A DNA stretch of 64,000 nt from VAZQ01 sp963841705 (GCA_963841705.1 CAWJDY010000003.1:1-64000); one strand, 5' to 3'. Numbered from the stretch's first letter, positions 15,570-24,727 are shown. The notes: generated by a model not told the origin, from the sequence alone. Program-made: numbers and translations.

Positions 15570-16477
15570 GGGGCAGGGCTGAAGAAATCGATCAGCGCTC
15601 GAACGGTAAGCTGCGGCGCCTCCTCGGCGAGGTAATGGCCGCAGTCGATGCCGAAGCCGCGTACGTCGCTCGCCCATTCCCGCCAGGTCGCAAGCGGATC
15701 CTCGGTCTCGGCGGGGATGCCGCCCGCGGTGCCCCAGATCGCAAGCAGCGGAGCTGCAATCTTCTTCCCGGCCGCGCGGTCGGCCTCGTCATGGGCGAGA
15801 TCGGTGGTGCGCCCGGCGCGATAATCCTCGCAGACCGCGTGAAGGCGCACGGGATCGTTGAAGAATGCATGATAATGCGCGAGCGCACGCGGGTCGAACA
15901 CTGCGAGATCCTTCGCTTTGGTGCCCTGCCGGGCGCGCCAATCGAAGAAGAAGAGCGGATCCTTGCCGATCACGGTTTCCGGGAACGGAGCCGGCAGGGC
16001 AAGGAAAGTCCAATGCCACGTTCGCATCGCGAGCCGTGCGTCCAGGCGGTGCCACATCGCCCATGTCGGCACAATGTCGAGCACGGTGATCTTTTCGAGC
16101 CGGCCGGGATGGTCGAGCGCCAGACGATATGCCACGCGACCCCCGCGGTCGTGTCCTGCGATGTGGAAGCGGACGTGCCCGAGCGCCTCCATCAGCTCGA
16201 TCATCGCGTTCGCCATGGCGCGCTTGGTGTAGGGTGCATGCTCTGTATCCGCCTCGGGCGCGTCGGACCAGCCGTAGCCGGGCAAGTCGGGAATGATGAG
16301 CGCGAAGCGTTGCGCCAGCAGCGGCGCAACGCGGTGCCACATCACATTGGTCTGCGGGTGTCCGTGCAGGAGCAGGAGCGCCGGTCCGGCACCGCCGGTG
16401 CGCACGAAGATGCGGCCGGCGCCGGTGTTGACCCAATGCGAGGCAAACCCAGGATACAGATCAGCAAGGTCGGACAT
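15566..16477 (-). CDS. haloacetate/fluoroacetate dehalogenase-like alpha/beta hydrolase
   Basis: The 303-residue protein aligns along its length with what I recall of Rhodopseudomonas palustris fluoroacetate dehalogenase RPA1163, opening MSDLADLYPGFASHWVNTGA. Counting from ATG 16477, the key residues fall at or beside the same numbers: nucleophile Asp110 and Arg111/Arg114 in GHDRGGRVAYR, Asp134, halide-pocket His155-Trp156 and Tyr219 (CEDYRAG), and catalytic His281 (CGHYLAEEAP). Such enzymes cleave the carbon-halogen bond of haloacetates by an ester intermediate. Other alpha/beta hydrolases (epoxide hydrolases) share the fold, so activity must be tested. It lies 9 bp after purD on the same strand and overlaps the next gene, which suggests an operon. 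Confidence 0.82.
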   Translation of the reverse strand: MSDLADLYPGFASHWVNTGAGRIFVRTGGAGPALLLLHGHPQTNVMWHRVAPLLAQRFALIIPDLPGYGWSDAPEADTEHAPYTKRAMANAMIELMEALGHVRFHIAGHDRGGRVAYRLALDHPGRLEKITVLDIVPTWAMWHRLDARLAMRTWHWTFLALPAPFPETVIGKDPLFFFDWRARQGTKAKDLAVFDPRALAHYHAFFNDPVRLHAVCEDYRAGRTTDLAHDEADRAAGKKIAAPLLAIWGTAGGIPAETEDPLATWREWASDVRGFGIDCGHYLAEEAPQLTVRALIDFFSPAP

Positions 16478-16486
16478 CACGGCCGC

Positions 16487-17749
16487 CTAAATAGCGCGAT
16501 ATCCGATGTCGCGGCGGCAGAAGCCGTCGGTCCAGCGAATGCGATCGACGGCCGCGTAGGCGCGCGCCTGCGCCTCGGCCACCGTTCTCCCTATGGCTGA
16601 GATATCGAGCACGCGGCCGCCGTTGGCAAGAATGCGCCCGTTCTGGGCCGTGGTGCCGGCATGGAAGATCTCGACACCCTCCACCGCGGCCGCCGCGTCC
16701 AATCCTCCAATCACTGAGCCTTTGGCGTAAGAACCGGGATAGCCCTTGGCGGCCATGACGACGGTAAGCGCTGCATCGGGGTACCAGCGTAAATCGAAAT
16801 TCTTCAGCATGCCGTCGCAGCAGGCGAGCATGGCGGGGACCAGATCCGACATCAGGCGCAACATCAGCACCTGACATTCGGGATCGCCAAAGCGCACATT
16901 GTATTCGATCAGCTTGGGCCCATCGTCGGTGATCATCAGCCCGGCATAGAGCACGCCCTTGTAGGGCATGCCCAACGATTTCATCACCCGTATCGTGGGC
17001 AGCACGATCTCGTCCATGGCACGGTGCACCTGCTCCTCCGTCATGACCGGAGCCGGCGAATAGGCGCCCATTCCGCCCGTGTTCGGTCCTTTGTCGCCGT
17101 CGAGGGCACGCTTGTGGTCCTGCGCGGTCGCGAGCGGGATCGCGGTCTCGCCGTCGCACAACGCAAAGAACGAGGTTTCCTCCCCTTCGAGGAACTCTTC
17201 GATTACGATCTGCGCGCCCGCATCGCCAAGCTCGCCGGCAAATATTTGGTCGATTGCCGTCTCCGCCTGAGCGACGCTCTCCGCCACCACGACGCCCTTG
17301 CCGGCGGCAAGCCCGTCTGCCTTCACCACGATCGGCGCCCCTTGGGCGCGCACATAGGCCGTTGCCGGCGCTGCCGCATCGAAGCGCTGATAACGGGCGG
17401 TCGGAATGGCATTCGCCCTGCACAAGTCCTTGGTGAAGCCCTTGGAGCCTTCGAGCTGCGCGGCGGCTTTGGTCGGCCCGAAGGCCTTGATCCCTGCCGC
17501 CGTGAGGTCATTTACAATGCCGGCGCAAAGCGGCGCCTCGGGCCCGACCACGACAAGACCAATCCTGTTTGCCCGGCAGAAATCGATCACGTCGGCGTGG
17601 CGCATGGGGTCGAGCGCAACCAGCTGGCATTCCTGCGCGATCCCGGCATTGCCGGGTGCGCAATAGAGGCGCTCCACCAAGGGGCTCGCCGCAATCTTCC
17701 AGGCGAGCGCATGCTCACGCCCGCCCGACCCGAGGATGAGGATGTTCAT
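16487..17749 (-). CDS. purD: phosphoribosylamine-glycine ligase PurD
   Basis: PurD joins glycine to 5-phosphoribosylamine with ATP, step two of purine synthesis. The protein of 420 residues matches the family. It starts MNILILGSGGREHALAWKIA, the dinucleotide-like N-domain, and has the ATP-grasp region with GLAAGKGVVVAES and the metal-binding part IEYNVRFGDPECQ. ATG 17749 agrees with the family N-terminus; a GTG six bases upstream is less likely. It is the first gene of a four-gene leftward run that otherwise contains unrelated hydrolases and a kinase-fold protein. Confidence 0.96.
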   Translation of the reverse strand: MNILILGSGGREHALAWKIAASPLVERLYCAPGNAGIAQECQLVALDPMRHADVIDFCRANRIGLVVVGPEAPLCAGIVNDLTAAGIKAFGPTKAAAQLEGSKGFTKDLCRANAIPTARYQRFDAAAPATAYVRAQGAPIVVKADGLAAGKGVVVAESVAQAETAIDQIFAGELGDAGAQIVIEEFLEGEETSFFALCDGETAIPLATAQDHKRALDGDKGPNTGGMGAYSPAPVMTEEQVHRAMDEIVLPTIRVMKSLGMPYKGVLYAGLMITDDGPKLIEYNVRFGDPECQVLMLRLMSDLVPAMLACCDGMLKNFDLRWYPDAALTVVMAAKGYPGSYAKGSVIGGLDAAAAVEGVEIFHAGTTAQNGRILANGGRVLDISAIGRTVAEAQARAYAAVDRIRWTDGFCRRDIGYRAI

Positions 17750-17923
17750 CTGCACTCAACCACCGATGCTCAACATCCATGTAACATGGCGCAGGGGCTT
17801 CGCCAGCAAACACCGCGGTTCCTGTGGATCATACAGCGATACGCCTCGTGGCGCGGCCTTCTAGGAACGGTCGATCGGTGCTAGGACGCGCATCATGGTA
17901 CATTCTTGAAAGGACGCGCGCGC

Positions 17924-18331
17924 ATGGAGATCAAGCCATTGGGTTCCACACCTTCGCGGCGCGTGCCGGCCGAATCGTTCACCGGCACGGTCTGGCAGAA
18001 CCCCATTATCGAGGCGCCCGCGCCTGCGCGAATCCGCGGCGCCTGGGTGCGCTTCGAGCCCCGCGCCCGTACGGCATGGCATACCCATCCGCTCGGGCAG
18101 ACGCTGCATGTCGTATCGGGGATCGGACGGGTGCAGCTGTGGGGTGGTCCCATCCGCGAAATCCGCCCCGGCGACACGGTGTGGATTGCGCCCGAGGAGA
18201 AGCACTGGCACGGCGCCGGGCCCGACACCGACATGGTGCATATCGCCCTGCAGGAGCACCTCAACGGCAAGCACGTGACCTGGCTCGAGCACGTCACCGA
18301 CGAGCAATACAACGGCAAGGTCGCCGCATAG
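17924..18331 (+). CDS. cupin-domain protein
   Basis: The 135-residue product is one beta-barrel cupin. Metal-ligand positions are visible in WHTHPLGQTLHVVSG (two His and a Gln in place of the usual Glu) and in PEEKHWHGAGPDTDM (His). Similar stand-alone cupins are called quercetin-dioxygenase-like or hydroxynitrile-lyase-like, but many are uncharacterised, so no reaction is assigned. ATG 17924 has AAGGA about ten bases upstream. It is divergent from purD and 18 bp ahead of xseA, so it may share the xseA transcript. Confidence 0.85.
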   Translation: MEIKPLGSTPSRRVPAESFTGTVWQNPIIEAPAPARIRGAWVRFEPRARTAWHTHPLGQTLHVVSGIGRVQLWGGPIREIRPGDTVWIAPEEKHWHGAGPDTDMVHIALQEHLNGKHVTWLEHVTDEQYNGKVAA

Positions 18332-18349
18332 GTCGATGAGCGCAGCGCG

Positions 18350-19936
18350 ATGAACGAGCCGGCGCGCCTCAACGTTCGCGAGTGGACCGTCTCCGAGCTC
18401 TCGGCGGCGCTGCGGAAGACGGTCGAGGATGCGTACAGTTACGTGCGCGTGCGCGGCGAAATCTCCGGCTACCGCGGCCCCCATTCCTCCGGCCACTGCT
18501 ATTTCGCGCTCAAGGACGACAGCGCCAAGATCGAAGCTGTGGTCTGGAAGACCGCGTTCGCGCGCATGCGTATCAAGCCGGAGGAAGGCCTCGAAGTGGT
18601 CGTCACCGGCCGCCTCACCACCTATCCCGGCCAGTCCAAATATCAGATCGTGGTGGAGACGCTTGCGCCGGCGGGCGTCGGCGCCCTCATGGCCTTGCTC
18701 GAGGAGCGCAAGAAACGGCTGGCCGCGGAGGGATTATTCGACGCGGCACGCAAGCGCCGCCTTCCCTACCTCCCCGACGTCATTGGCGTGATCACGTCAC
18801 CGACCGGGGCCGTCATCCGCGACATCCTGCACCGGTTGGCGGACAGGTTTGCGCGCCATGTGATCGTTTGGCCGGTGCGGGTGCAGGGGGAGGGGGCTGC
18901 CGAAGAGGTTGTGGCAGCGATCCACGGTTTCAATGCGCTCTCCCCGGGCGACCTTATTCGCAAACCCGATCTCATCATCGTTGCCCGCGGCGGCGGCTCG
19001 ATCGAGGACCTGTGGACGTTCAACGAGGAGAGCGTCGCCAGGGCGGCCGCCGCGAGCACGGTCCCGCTCATCTCCGCGGTCGGGCACGAGACCGATGTGA
19101 CGCTCATCGACTTTGTCGCCGACATGCGCGCGCCCACCCCCACTGCCGCAGCCGAGATTGCGGTCCCGGTACGGGCAGAGCTGCTGCTGCGTGTCAGCGG
19201 ATTGGGGCGGCGCTCGCTCGCCTGCTGGCAGCGCTGCCAGGAAGCGCGGCGCACGGAGCTGCGCGCTGCGGCTCGGGCTTTGCCCAGCGCCGAGCAGCTG
19301 CTTGCTCTGCCGCGCCAGCGCCTCGACAGTGCCGGCTCCCGCCTCCCCCGCGCGCTGATTGCCAACGCACAGAGTCATCACGCGCAGTTCTCGCGCATTG
19401 CGGGACGGCTTGGCCCGCACGTGCTGCGGGGGCGGATCACGCGCTGCTGCGAGGTCTTGTCGGCTTTGATGGAACGCGCGCGGCGGGCGGACGGTATCGC
19501 GCGGGCGCGACGCGCGGAGCGACTGGGCAATGCGACGGCGCGGCTCGCGGTGAGCTTGCGCGCGAACGCGGAAAGCCATCGCGCGCGGATAATCCACGTG
19601 CGCGAGCGCGTGATATCGCTGGCGGAGCGCAGCACACGCGCCATCGAGCAGCTGCTCGCGCAGCGCGCTGCATCGCTTGAGCACTGCGGACAGCTGCTCA
19701 ACGCGCTATCCCATCGCGGCGTGCTCGCGCGCGGCTTCGCCCTTATCCGCGATCTCAAGCGCCGTCCCGTGCGCAAGGCGGCCGCGATCGCTTCCGGTAT
19801 GGCGGTGGATATCGAGTTCTACGACGGCTACGTGCGCGCCACCGCAGAGCAATCGTTTACCACCGTCGAGAAGCCGCAACCCCCGGCGAGGAACCGCGGC
19901 CGACGCGATCCCGGGCAAGGCAGCCTGTTCGGGTAG
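18350..19936 (+). CDS. xseA: exodeoxyribonuclease VII large subunit
   Basis: XseA with XseB makes exonuclease VII, which degrades single-stranded DNA into oligonucleotides. The 528-residue protein has the N-terminal OB fold (TVSELSAALRKTVEDAYSYV, GEISGYRGPHSSGHCYFALK), the catalytic domain with GVITSPTGAVIRDILHRLAD, IIVARGGGSIEDLW and AVGHETDVTLIDFVADMRAPTP written here only in part (VGHETDVTLIDFVAD), and a long arginine-rich coiled coil that forms the XseB-binding stalk. The family signature is complete. No xseB lies nearby, which is usual. The DUF2093 gene follows. Confidence 0.95.
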   Translation: MNEPARLNVREWTVSELSAALRKTVEDAYSYVRVRGEISGYRGPHSSGHCYFALKDDSAKIEAVVWKTAFARMRIKPEEGLEVVVTGRLTTYPGQSKYQIVVETLAPAGVGALMALLEERKKRLAAEGLFDAARKRRLPYLPDVIGVITSPTGAVIRDILHRLADRFARHVIVWPVRVQGEGAAEEVVAAIHGFNALSPGDLIRKPDLIIVARGGGSIEDLWTFNEESVARAAAASTVPLISAVGHETDVTLIDFVADMRAPTPTAAAEIAVPVRAELLLRVSGLGRRSLACWQRCQEARRTELRAAARALPSAEQLLALPRQRLDSAGSRLPRALIANAQSHHAQFSRIAGRLGPHVLRGRITRCCEVLSALMERARRADGIARARRAERLGNATARLAVSLRANAESHRARIIHVRERVISLAERSTRAIEQLLAQRAASLEHCGQLLNALSHRGVLARGFALIRDLKRRPVRKAAAIASGMAVDIEFYDGYVRATAEQSFTTVEKPQPPARNRGRRDPGQGSLFG

Positions 19937-20068
19937 TGCGGTTCGGATTTGCGCCGTGATGCGCGGGCTCGCAAGGGAGGCGTCCAGAGATTATGTTCTG
20001 CACGTTGGCCGGTCGGTCAGGCCGGGCCAGAGATGGAGGGGCGCACTTTTCCGGCCGGAGACTGCAGC

Positions 20069-20326
20069 GTGCTGAATCGATTCGATCGCTCCCCGCCGAT
20101 GACGGGGGAGGCCGAGGTCAAATATCTCGACGGCGACTTTCGCGTGATCCGTCCCGGCGCTTTCGTGCGTTGCGCCGTGACCGGCCTGCCGATCCCGCTC
20201 GAGGAGCTCAAGTACTGGAGCGTCGATCTGCAGGAAGCCTACGTCAATCCCGAGGCCGTGCTCGAGCGGTATTTTCCCGAGGCCCGGCGGCGGCTGGAAA
20301 AAGACGGGGAGCATGAACGCCGTTGA
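20069..20326 (+). CDS. DUF2093 family protein
   Basis: From GTG 20069, with GGAG just upstream, the frame gives 85 residues containing YLDGDFRVIRPGAFVRCAVT and IPLEELKYWSVDLQEAY, the core I recognise as DUF2093. These small proteins are found next to xseA in alphaproteobacteria and have no known role. Two cysteine-free beta strands and a short helix are all that can be inferred. An ATG at 20033 is an alternative start. The gene ends 10 bp before the convergent oxidoreductase gene. Confidence 0.85.
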   Translation: MLNRFDRSPPMTGEAEVKYLDGDFRVIRPGAFVRCAVTGLPIPLEELKYWSVDLQEAYVNPEAVLERYFPEARRRLEKDGEHERR

Positions 20327-20336
20327 TGGCGAAGCA

Positions 20337-21344
20337 TCACTCCACCGTCTCTATCCGGTTGCTGCTCGCAGACCGCACCACCGCATCGAAAACGGACATC
20401 CCGTGCAGGACATCCGCGAGCGGTACTGCATATCTCCGTCGTTCGGTGATTGCGCGGGCAAACTCAATGAGCTCGGCATGCAGCATGTCGAAGCCGGGGT
20501 GCACCCTGACCTCATCCGGCGGCGCGGCGATGGGACCGGTGGGCGGTGCTGTGGAGCCCGGCACGAAACGAAAGGTCTGCAGGTCGGGCTTTGCTACCTC
20601 GGCAAGGCCCGCAGTGCCGTAAAGAGTGAAGCTGAAATTGGTGGCGGTCGCGACCGAGCAGAAGATGGTTCCGGTTGCGCCGCTCCCGAACCGCAGCATG
20701 ATCGTGGTGGTGTCATCGGAGGGGCCCGGCAGATAACGGCCGGTGACGCAACGCACGTCGCATATCCTCCCGGCAAACTCGATCATGTGATCGAGCGAGT
20801 GTACGCCGGCCGCGGTGAGCGCGCCGCCCGGCGCTTCTTCCGGCGCGGCGCGCCAGTTCTCGGGCGAGATGAACTGCCCGGTGCTGGTCGTATGCTGCGC
20901 CACCATGGCGGTCACCCTGCCGAGCCGGCCGTCCTTGAGATGCTGGCGCATGTCGCCGATGGACGGATGAAAGCGCCGGCAGAAGCCGACAGCCAGCACT
21001 ATCCCGGCGCGTTCGGCTGCCGCGACTGCCGCATCAGCGCTCGCGCGATCGAGCGTGATCGGCTTTTCCACATGAACGTGCTTGCCCGCGGCTGCGGCAT
21101 CCAGGATCTGGCGGGCGTGCCGACTGTGCGGCGTCGCCAGCACGACCGCGTCTACAGCCGGATTGTGCAGAACGTCCTCGTAGCGATCGACCAGCGCAAT
21201 GTCGTGCTCGCGGCAGAATTCCTGCGCGGTCGCGGGGGTGCGCGTGTGCGCGAGGATGAACGCGATCTCGTTGCTTTTGCCCTGAACCGAGCGCACGAGC
21301 GAGCGCCCCCACCGGCCAAGGCCGACGATGGCTGCGCGGATCAT
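20337..21344 (-). CDS. Gfo/Idh/MocA family NAD(P)-dependent oxidoreductase
   Basis: The 335-residue protein starts with a Rossmann fold (MIRAAIVGLGRWGRSLVRSV) and has the family's central EKP motif (GKHVHVEKPITLDRASADAA) containing the conserved lysine that contacts cofactor and substrate. The C-terminal half is the alpha/beta substrate domain, with AAGVHSLDHMIEFAG carrying the catalytic-type His. Members oxidise or reduce sugars, inositols and related compounds. ATG 21344 is the family-like start; the frame extends 15 codons further. No sugar-transport genes are close, and the neighbours point to a catabolic block. Confidence 0.88.
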   Translation of the reverse strand: MIRAAIVGLGRWGRSLVRSVQGKSNEIAFILAHTRTPATAQEFCREHDIALVDRYEDVLHNPAVDAVVLATPHSRHARQILDAAAAGKHVHVEKPITLDRASADAAVAAAERAGIVLAVGFCRRFHPSIGDMRQHLKDGRLGRVTAMVAQHTTSTGQFISPENWRAAPEEAPGGALTAAGVHSLDHMIEFAGRICDVRCVTGRYLPGPSDDTTTIMLRFGSGATGTIFCSVATATNFSFTLYGTAGLAEVAKPDLQTFRFVPGSTAPPTGPIAAPPDEVRVHPGFDMLHAELIEFARAITERRRYAVPLADVLHGMSVFDAVVRSASSNRIETVE

Positions 21345-21456
21345 GCTCGGCTCGGCGCGATGCTGGGAACGAGAAGATACGGCGACCACTCCTCAGCCGA
21401 AGGCATCTGTTGACGGGCACCCCTATCTGCGGACCATTCAGGACGATATTGCGCGA

Positions 21457-21639
21457 CTATTGGAATTCACGCAAAGCATTGGTGCTGGGAAGCCGAAGCT
21501 TTTCGCCTTCAACTATGTGCTGGATGGCGTCCTGGAAGGCGGTGTCAACGCGAGCCTCGGCCTCGATGGCCACGGCAAATCGCTCTTGTTCTTTCTGCTT
21601 ACGATGACGATTGAGGTAGACGCCGATCTTCTCGCGCAT
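21457..21639 (-). CDS. small hypothetical protein
   Basis: ATG 21639 encodes 60 residues, MREKIGVYLNRHRKQKEQER onward, strongly charged and predicted helical, ending LPSTNALREFQ. Codon third positions lean to G/C as in real genes here, and the frame is the only one in this 400-bp gap with such composition. I recognise no family and the start lacks a clear ribosome site, so it may be non-coding. Confidence 0.35.
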   Translation of the reverse strand: MREKIGVYLNRHRKQKEQERFAVAIEAEARVDTAFQDAIQHIVEGEKLRLPSTNALREFQ

Positions 21640-21751
21640 CGCGGGCTCAGGCGGGATGTTGCCGGCTCGGAAATTTGAGTATCAATGCACATTGGTGCGG
21701 CTGTGGACATAAAGACCCAAGCCGGAGAGAAACGCTGCCCAGGAGGCGAAA

Positions 21752-22825
21752 ATGGATTTCGGATATTTCACCCTGAGCGACAATCACTATGCGAGCAATC
21801 CACGCTCCGCCAACCAGTTCATCGAGGACATCACCGCGGAAGCGCTCTACGCCGAGCAGGTCGGCATGCATTCGGCGTGGATCGGCGAGCACCATTTCAA
21901 TTCGCTCGGGGTTCTCTCCTGCCCCGATCTGATCCTTGCCTACATCGCGGCGCGCACCCGGCGCATCCGTCTGGCGCCGGCGGTGACCGTGTTGCCGCTG
22001 CATCACCCGATCAGGGTCGCGGAGCAGTGGGCGACGCTGGATCTCCTGAGCAACGGCAGGGTCGATTTCGCCGCCGGCCGCGGCTACGACAAGCGCGAGT
22101 ATCTGCCGTTCCATGTGTCGTTCGAGGACAACCAGTCCATCTTCGAGGAGGGGCTCGAGCTCGTACGCAAGCTGTGGATCGCGGACGGACGCATATCGCA
22201 TGCCGGCAAGCACTATCAGTTCGAGGACGTGCGCATAACCCCGAAGCCAATCCAGCGGCCGATCCCGAGCTACGTCGGGTCGTTCTCCAAGCCTTCGATC
22301 GAGCTCGCCGGACGCCTGGGATGCGGATTGATCGTGGCGCCGTTCGCCGCCGCGATGAGCTATGGCGGGCTCAAGCAGGTCGCGGATCTCTATCGCGAGA
22401 CCTGCGCAAAATACGGCAATACGACGGGAAGGCTGATGTGCAGCTATTTCACGCACTTCGCCGACAGCAAGGCCGAGGAGGATGCGCAGCGCGCGCGCCA
22501 GATCCGCTACTACAAGGAATGCGTGATCCCGGCATTGCCCGGCGATCCGAAAACCGCCCCGCCGAGCTATCGTTATTTCATCGACATGGTGGAGCGGCTG
22601 CGCAATGTCAAACCCGAGGACCTGACCGAGAACTCCGTTCTCCTCGGCAATTCCAGCCGCATCGCCGATACGCTCAAGAAGGTTGAAGCCGCGGGGTTCG
22701 AGGAGGTGATCCTGTATTTCAATGTCGGCCTCAAGCCGCACAGCCAGGTCAAGGAGGAGATGGACCGCTTCATGCGCGAGGTCGCTCCCGCGTTCACCGG
22801 CGCGCACCGGACGCAAGCGGCATAG
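21752..22825 (+). CDS. LLM-class flavin-dependent oxidoreductase
   Basis: This intact 357-residue luciferase-like monooxygenase starts at ATG 21752 after AGGAGG. It shows the TIM-barrel pattern MDFGYFTLSDNHY, MHSAWIGEHHFNSLGVLSCP, VTVLPLHHPIRVAEQWATLD and GRVDFAAGRGYDKREYLPF, typical of alkanal-monooxygenase-like enzymes that use reduced flavin and oxygen. The isocitrate-lyase-family gene begins 5 bp downstream, so both are surely co-transcribed. The left end of the window holds a frameshifted gene of the same superfamily, which is shorter in similarity and not a recent copy as far as I can see. Substrate unknown. Confidence 0.9.
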   Translation: MDFGYFTLSDNHYASNPRSANQFIEDITAEALYAEQVGMHSAWIGEHHFNSLGVLSCPDLILAYIAARTRRIRLAPAVTVLPLHHPIRVAEQWATLDLLSNGRVDFAAGRGYDKREYLPFHVSFEDNQSIFEEGLELVRKLWIADGRISHAGKHYQFEDVRITPKPIQRPIPSYVGSFSKPSIELAGRLGCGLIVAPFAAAMSYGGLKQVADLYRETCAKYGNTTGRLMCSYFTHFADSKAEEDAQRARQIRYYKECVIPALPGDPKTAPPSYRYFIDMVERLRNVKPEDLTENSVLLGNSSRIADTLKKVEAAGFEEVILYFNVGLKPHSQVKEEMDRFMREVAPAFTGAHRTQAA

Positions 22826-22830
22826 CGGCC

Positions 22831-23739
22831 ATGATCTATCTGATCGGAAGTCAGGGGCCGAACGCGAGTGCCGGTGAGCGGTTTCGCGCCATGCTCGGGC
22901 GCCCCGAGATCCTGCAGATGCCCGGCGCACATAATGGCCTCGCCGCGTTGCAGGCGCGGGCGGCCGGATTCGAGGCTCTTTATCTTTCCGGGGCCGGCAT
23001 GAGCGCCTCGATGGGGCTGCCGGACCTCGGCATCATCACCATCGAGGACGTGTGTTTTTTCATTCGCCAGGTCAGCCGTTCCTCCGGGTTGCCCGTGCTG
23101 GTCGACGGCGATACCGGGTACGGCGAGGTGCTCAATGCCATGCACATGGTGCGCAGCTTCGAGGATGCGGGAGCGGCGGCGGTGCATATCGAGGACCAGC
23201 TCCTTCCAAAGAAATGCGGGCATCTCAACGACAAGAAGCTCGCCGACCCCGCCGACATGGCTGCGAAGGTCGCCGCGGCGGTGAAAGCCCGCCGCCACCT
23301 CTGCATCATTGCCCGCACCGATGCGGTCGCCAGCGAAGGAATGGATGGCGCGGTTGCGCGCGCGCTGCGGTATCTCGATGCGGGAGCCGACGCCATATTC
23401 CCCGAAGCGCTTACCGATGGCGAGATGCTGCGTGAGTTCGCGCGCCGCGTTCCGGCTCCTCTTCTTGCCAATATGACCGAGTTCGGCCGCACGCCATTCT
23501 TTACGGCGAGCGAGTTTGCGGAGATGGGCTACAAGATGGTGATCTGGCCGGTGAGCGCATTGCGCATGGCGGCCAAGGCGCAGGAGGAACTGTACGCAGC
23601 CATTCGCAGCGATGGCGGCACGCAGAAGATGATTCCCCGCATGCTGACCCGCAACGCGCTCTACGCCACCATCGGCTATCACGATTATGAGGCGCTGGAC
23701 GCGTCCATCGTGAAGACCATCACCCCGCGCTCGGGGTGA
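22831..23739 (+). CDS. isocitrate lyase/PEP mutase family enzyme (methylisocitrate-lyase-like)
   Basis: The 302-residue protein has the superfamily signature LLPKKCGHLNDKKL (the KKCGH catalytic motif), preceded by GLPVLVDGDTGYGEVLNAMH for metal and phosphonate/carboxylate binding, and followed by RHLCIIARTDAVASEGMD. Such enzymes cleave C-C bonds in 2-methylisocitrate, dimethylmalate or oxaloacetate-type acids, or C-P bonds. Within the family it looks closest to PrpB or carboxyvinyl-carboxyphosphonate mutase-like proteins, but no prp genes lie near. Its tie to the upstream monooxygenase suggests a shared catabolic pathway ending in a small acid. Confidence 0.88.
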   Translation: MIYLIGSQGPNASAGERFRAMLGRPEILQMPGAHNGLAALQARAAGFEALYLSGAGMSASMGLPDLGIITIEDVCFFIRQVSRSSGLPVLVDGDTGYGEVLNAMHMVRSFEDAGAAAVHIEDQLLPKKCGHLNDKKLADPADMAAKVAAAVKARRHLCIIARTDAVASEGMDGAVARALRYLDAGADAIFPEALTDGEMLREFARRVPAPLLANMTEFGRTPFFTASEFAEMGYKMVIWPVSALRMAAKAQEELYAAIRSDGGTQKMIPRMLTRNALYATIGYHDYEALDASIVKTITPRSG

Positions 23740-23773
23740 GTACATCGCGGATAAGATCGATGGTCTTTGCGTC

Positions 23774-24727
23774 TTACTTGATCGCCTGGGGATTGATCGG
23801 CGAGCCGGTTCCGCCGGTGATGATCAGCGGCGGACCGCAGAAGAAGAACTCGTAGAGGCCATCCTCGGCGCAGTCCTGGGCGAGCTCCTTGAGGTAGAAG
23901 ATCTCGCCCATGCACAGGCCCATGGCCGGGATGACCACCCAGTGCCAGGGCTGGTTTGCCTCAGTGGTTTCGTTCGGGCGGACCTCGACCCCCCAGGTGT
24001 CCGAGCAGATCGCCGCTATCTCCTTGGCCTGGCACCAGTAGCAGTTCTCGAAGTTGACGCCGGGCGCCTCGCCGCCGGCGTAGCCGCCCCATTGCTTCTC
24101 CGCGAGGCAACGCTCCATCTGCCCGGTGCGGATGATGACGAAATCGCCGCGCCGGATCTCGACGTTCTGGTCCTTGGCGCATTTGTCGAGCTCGTCATTC
24201 GAGATACCCTCGCCGTCCTGGAGCCAATCGACGCGCCGGAAGCGGGCAATATCGAGCAGCACGCCCCGCCCGACCATCCTGCTCTTTGAATGCTCGATCC
24301 CGAGCACGCCCAATCCGCGAGAATTTATGAGCTTGGCATCATGCCCATTGTACGCCTTGTCCTCGTAGAAGACGTGACCCAGCGCATCCCAGTGGGTCGC
24401 GCCTTGCACACAGAGATTGAGGGTGTCGTCGGCGTAGCGGATCTTGTTCCAGTCCTGCCGGCCGGCAATGGCATCGGTGCCGGTCGCCAGCATCTGGTGG
24501 ATGGGGTTGAACCGCCCTCCGAACAATCCGGTCTGTGGGCCGTTGCTGTCGAGCGGGATGCCGAGCGCGAACACCTTCCCCGTGCGGATGAGGCTTGCGG
24601 CTCTGACGATGTCCTGCGGCGTGACGTGGTTGAGCGTGCCGATCTGATCGTCCTTGCCCCAGCGGCTCCAGTTGCTGAGCTTCTTGCTTGCTTCCGCGAT
24701 CGCCTGCTTGCCCACTTTGATGTCCAT
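23774..24727 (-). CDS. cyclase family metal-dependent hydrolase
   Basis: The 317-residue protein belongs to the cyclase family (kynurenine formamidase-like fold). The metal-binding motif appears as GATHWDALGHVFYEDKAYNG (HxD...H), and further conserved parts are LNHVTPQDIVRAASLI, GDFVIIRTGQMERCL and the late WHWVVIPAMGLCMGEIFYLK. Members hydrolyse cyclic amides or formamides, for instance isatin or N-formylkynurenine, and occur in N-heterocycle and aromatic pathways. ATG 24727 has GAGGAA eight bases upstream. It converges with the lyase gene. Confidence 0.87.
   Translation of the reverse strand: MDIKVGKQAIAEASKKLSNWSRWGKDDQIGTLNHVTPQDIVRAASLIRTGKVFALGIPLDSNGPQTGLFGGRFNPIHQMLATGTDAIAGRQDWNKIRYADDTLNLCVQGATHWDALGHVFYEDKAYNGHDAKLINSRGLGVLGIEHSKSRMVGRGVLLDIARFRRVDWLQDGEGISNDELDKCAKDQNVEIRRGDFVIIRTGQMERCLAEKQWGGYAGGEAPGVNFENCYWCQAKEIAAICSDTWGVEVRPNETTEANQPWHWVVIPAMGLCMGEIFYLKELAQDCAEDGLYEFFFCGPPLIITGGTGSPINPQAIK

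Noticed and set aside
18350..19936. CRISPR or phage-defence system in arginine-rich repeats
   Set aside because: The repetitive arginine-rich part is the coiled-coil stalk of XseA; no direct DNA repeats with spacers are seen anywhere in the window.
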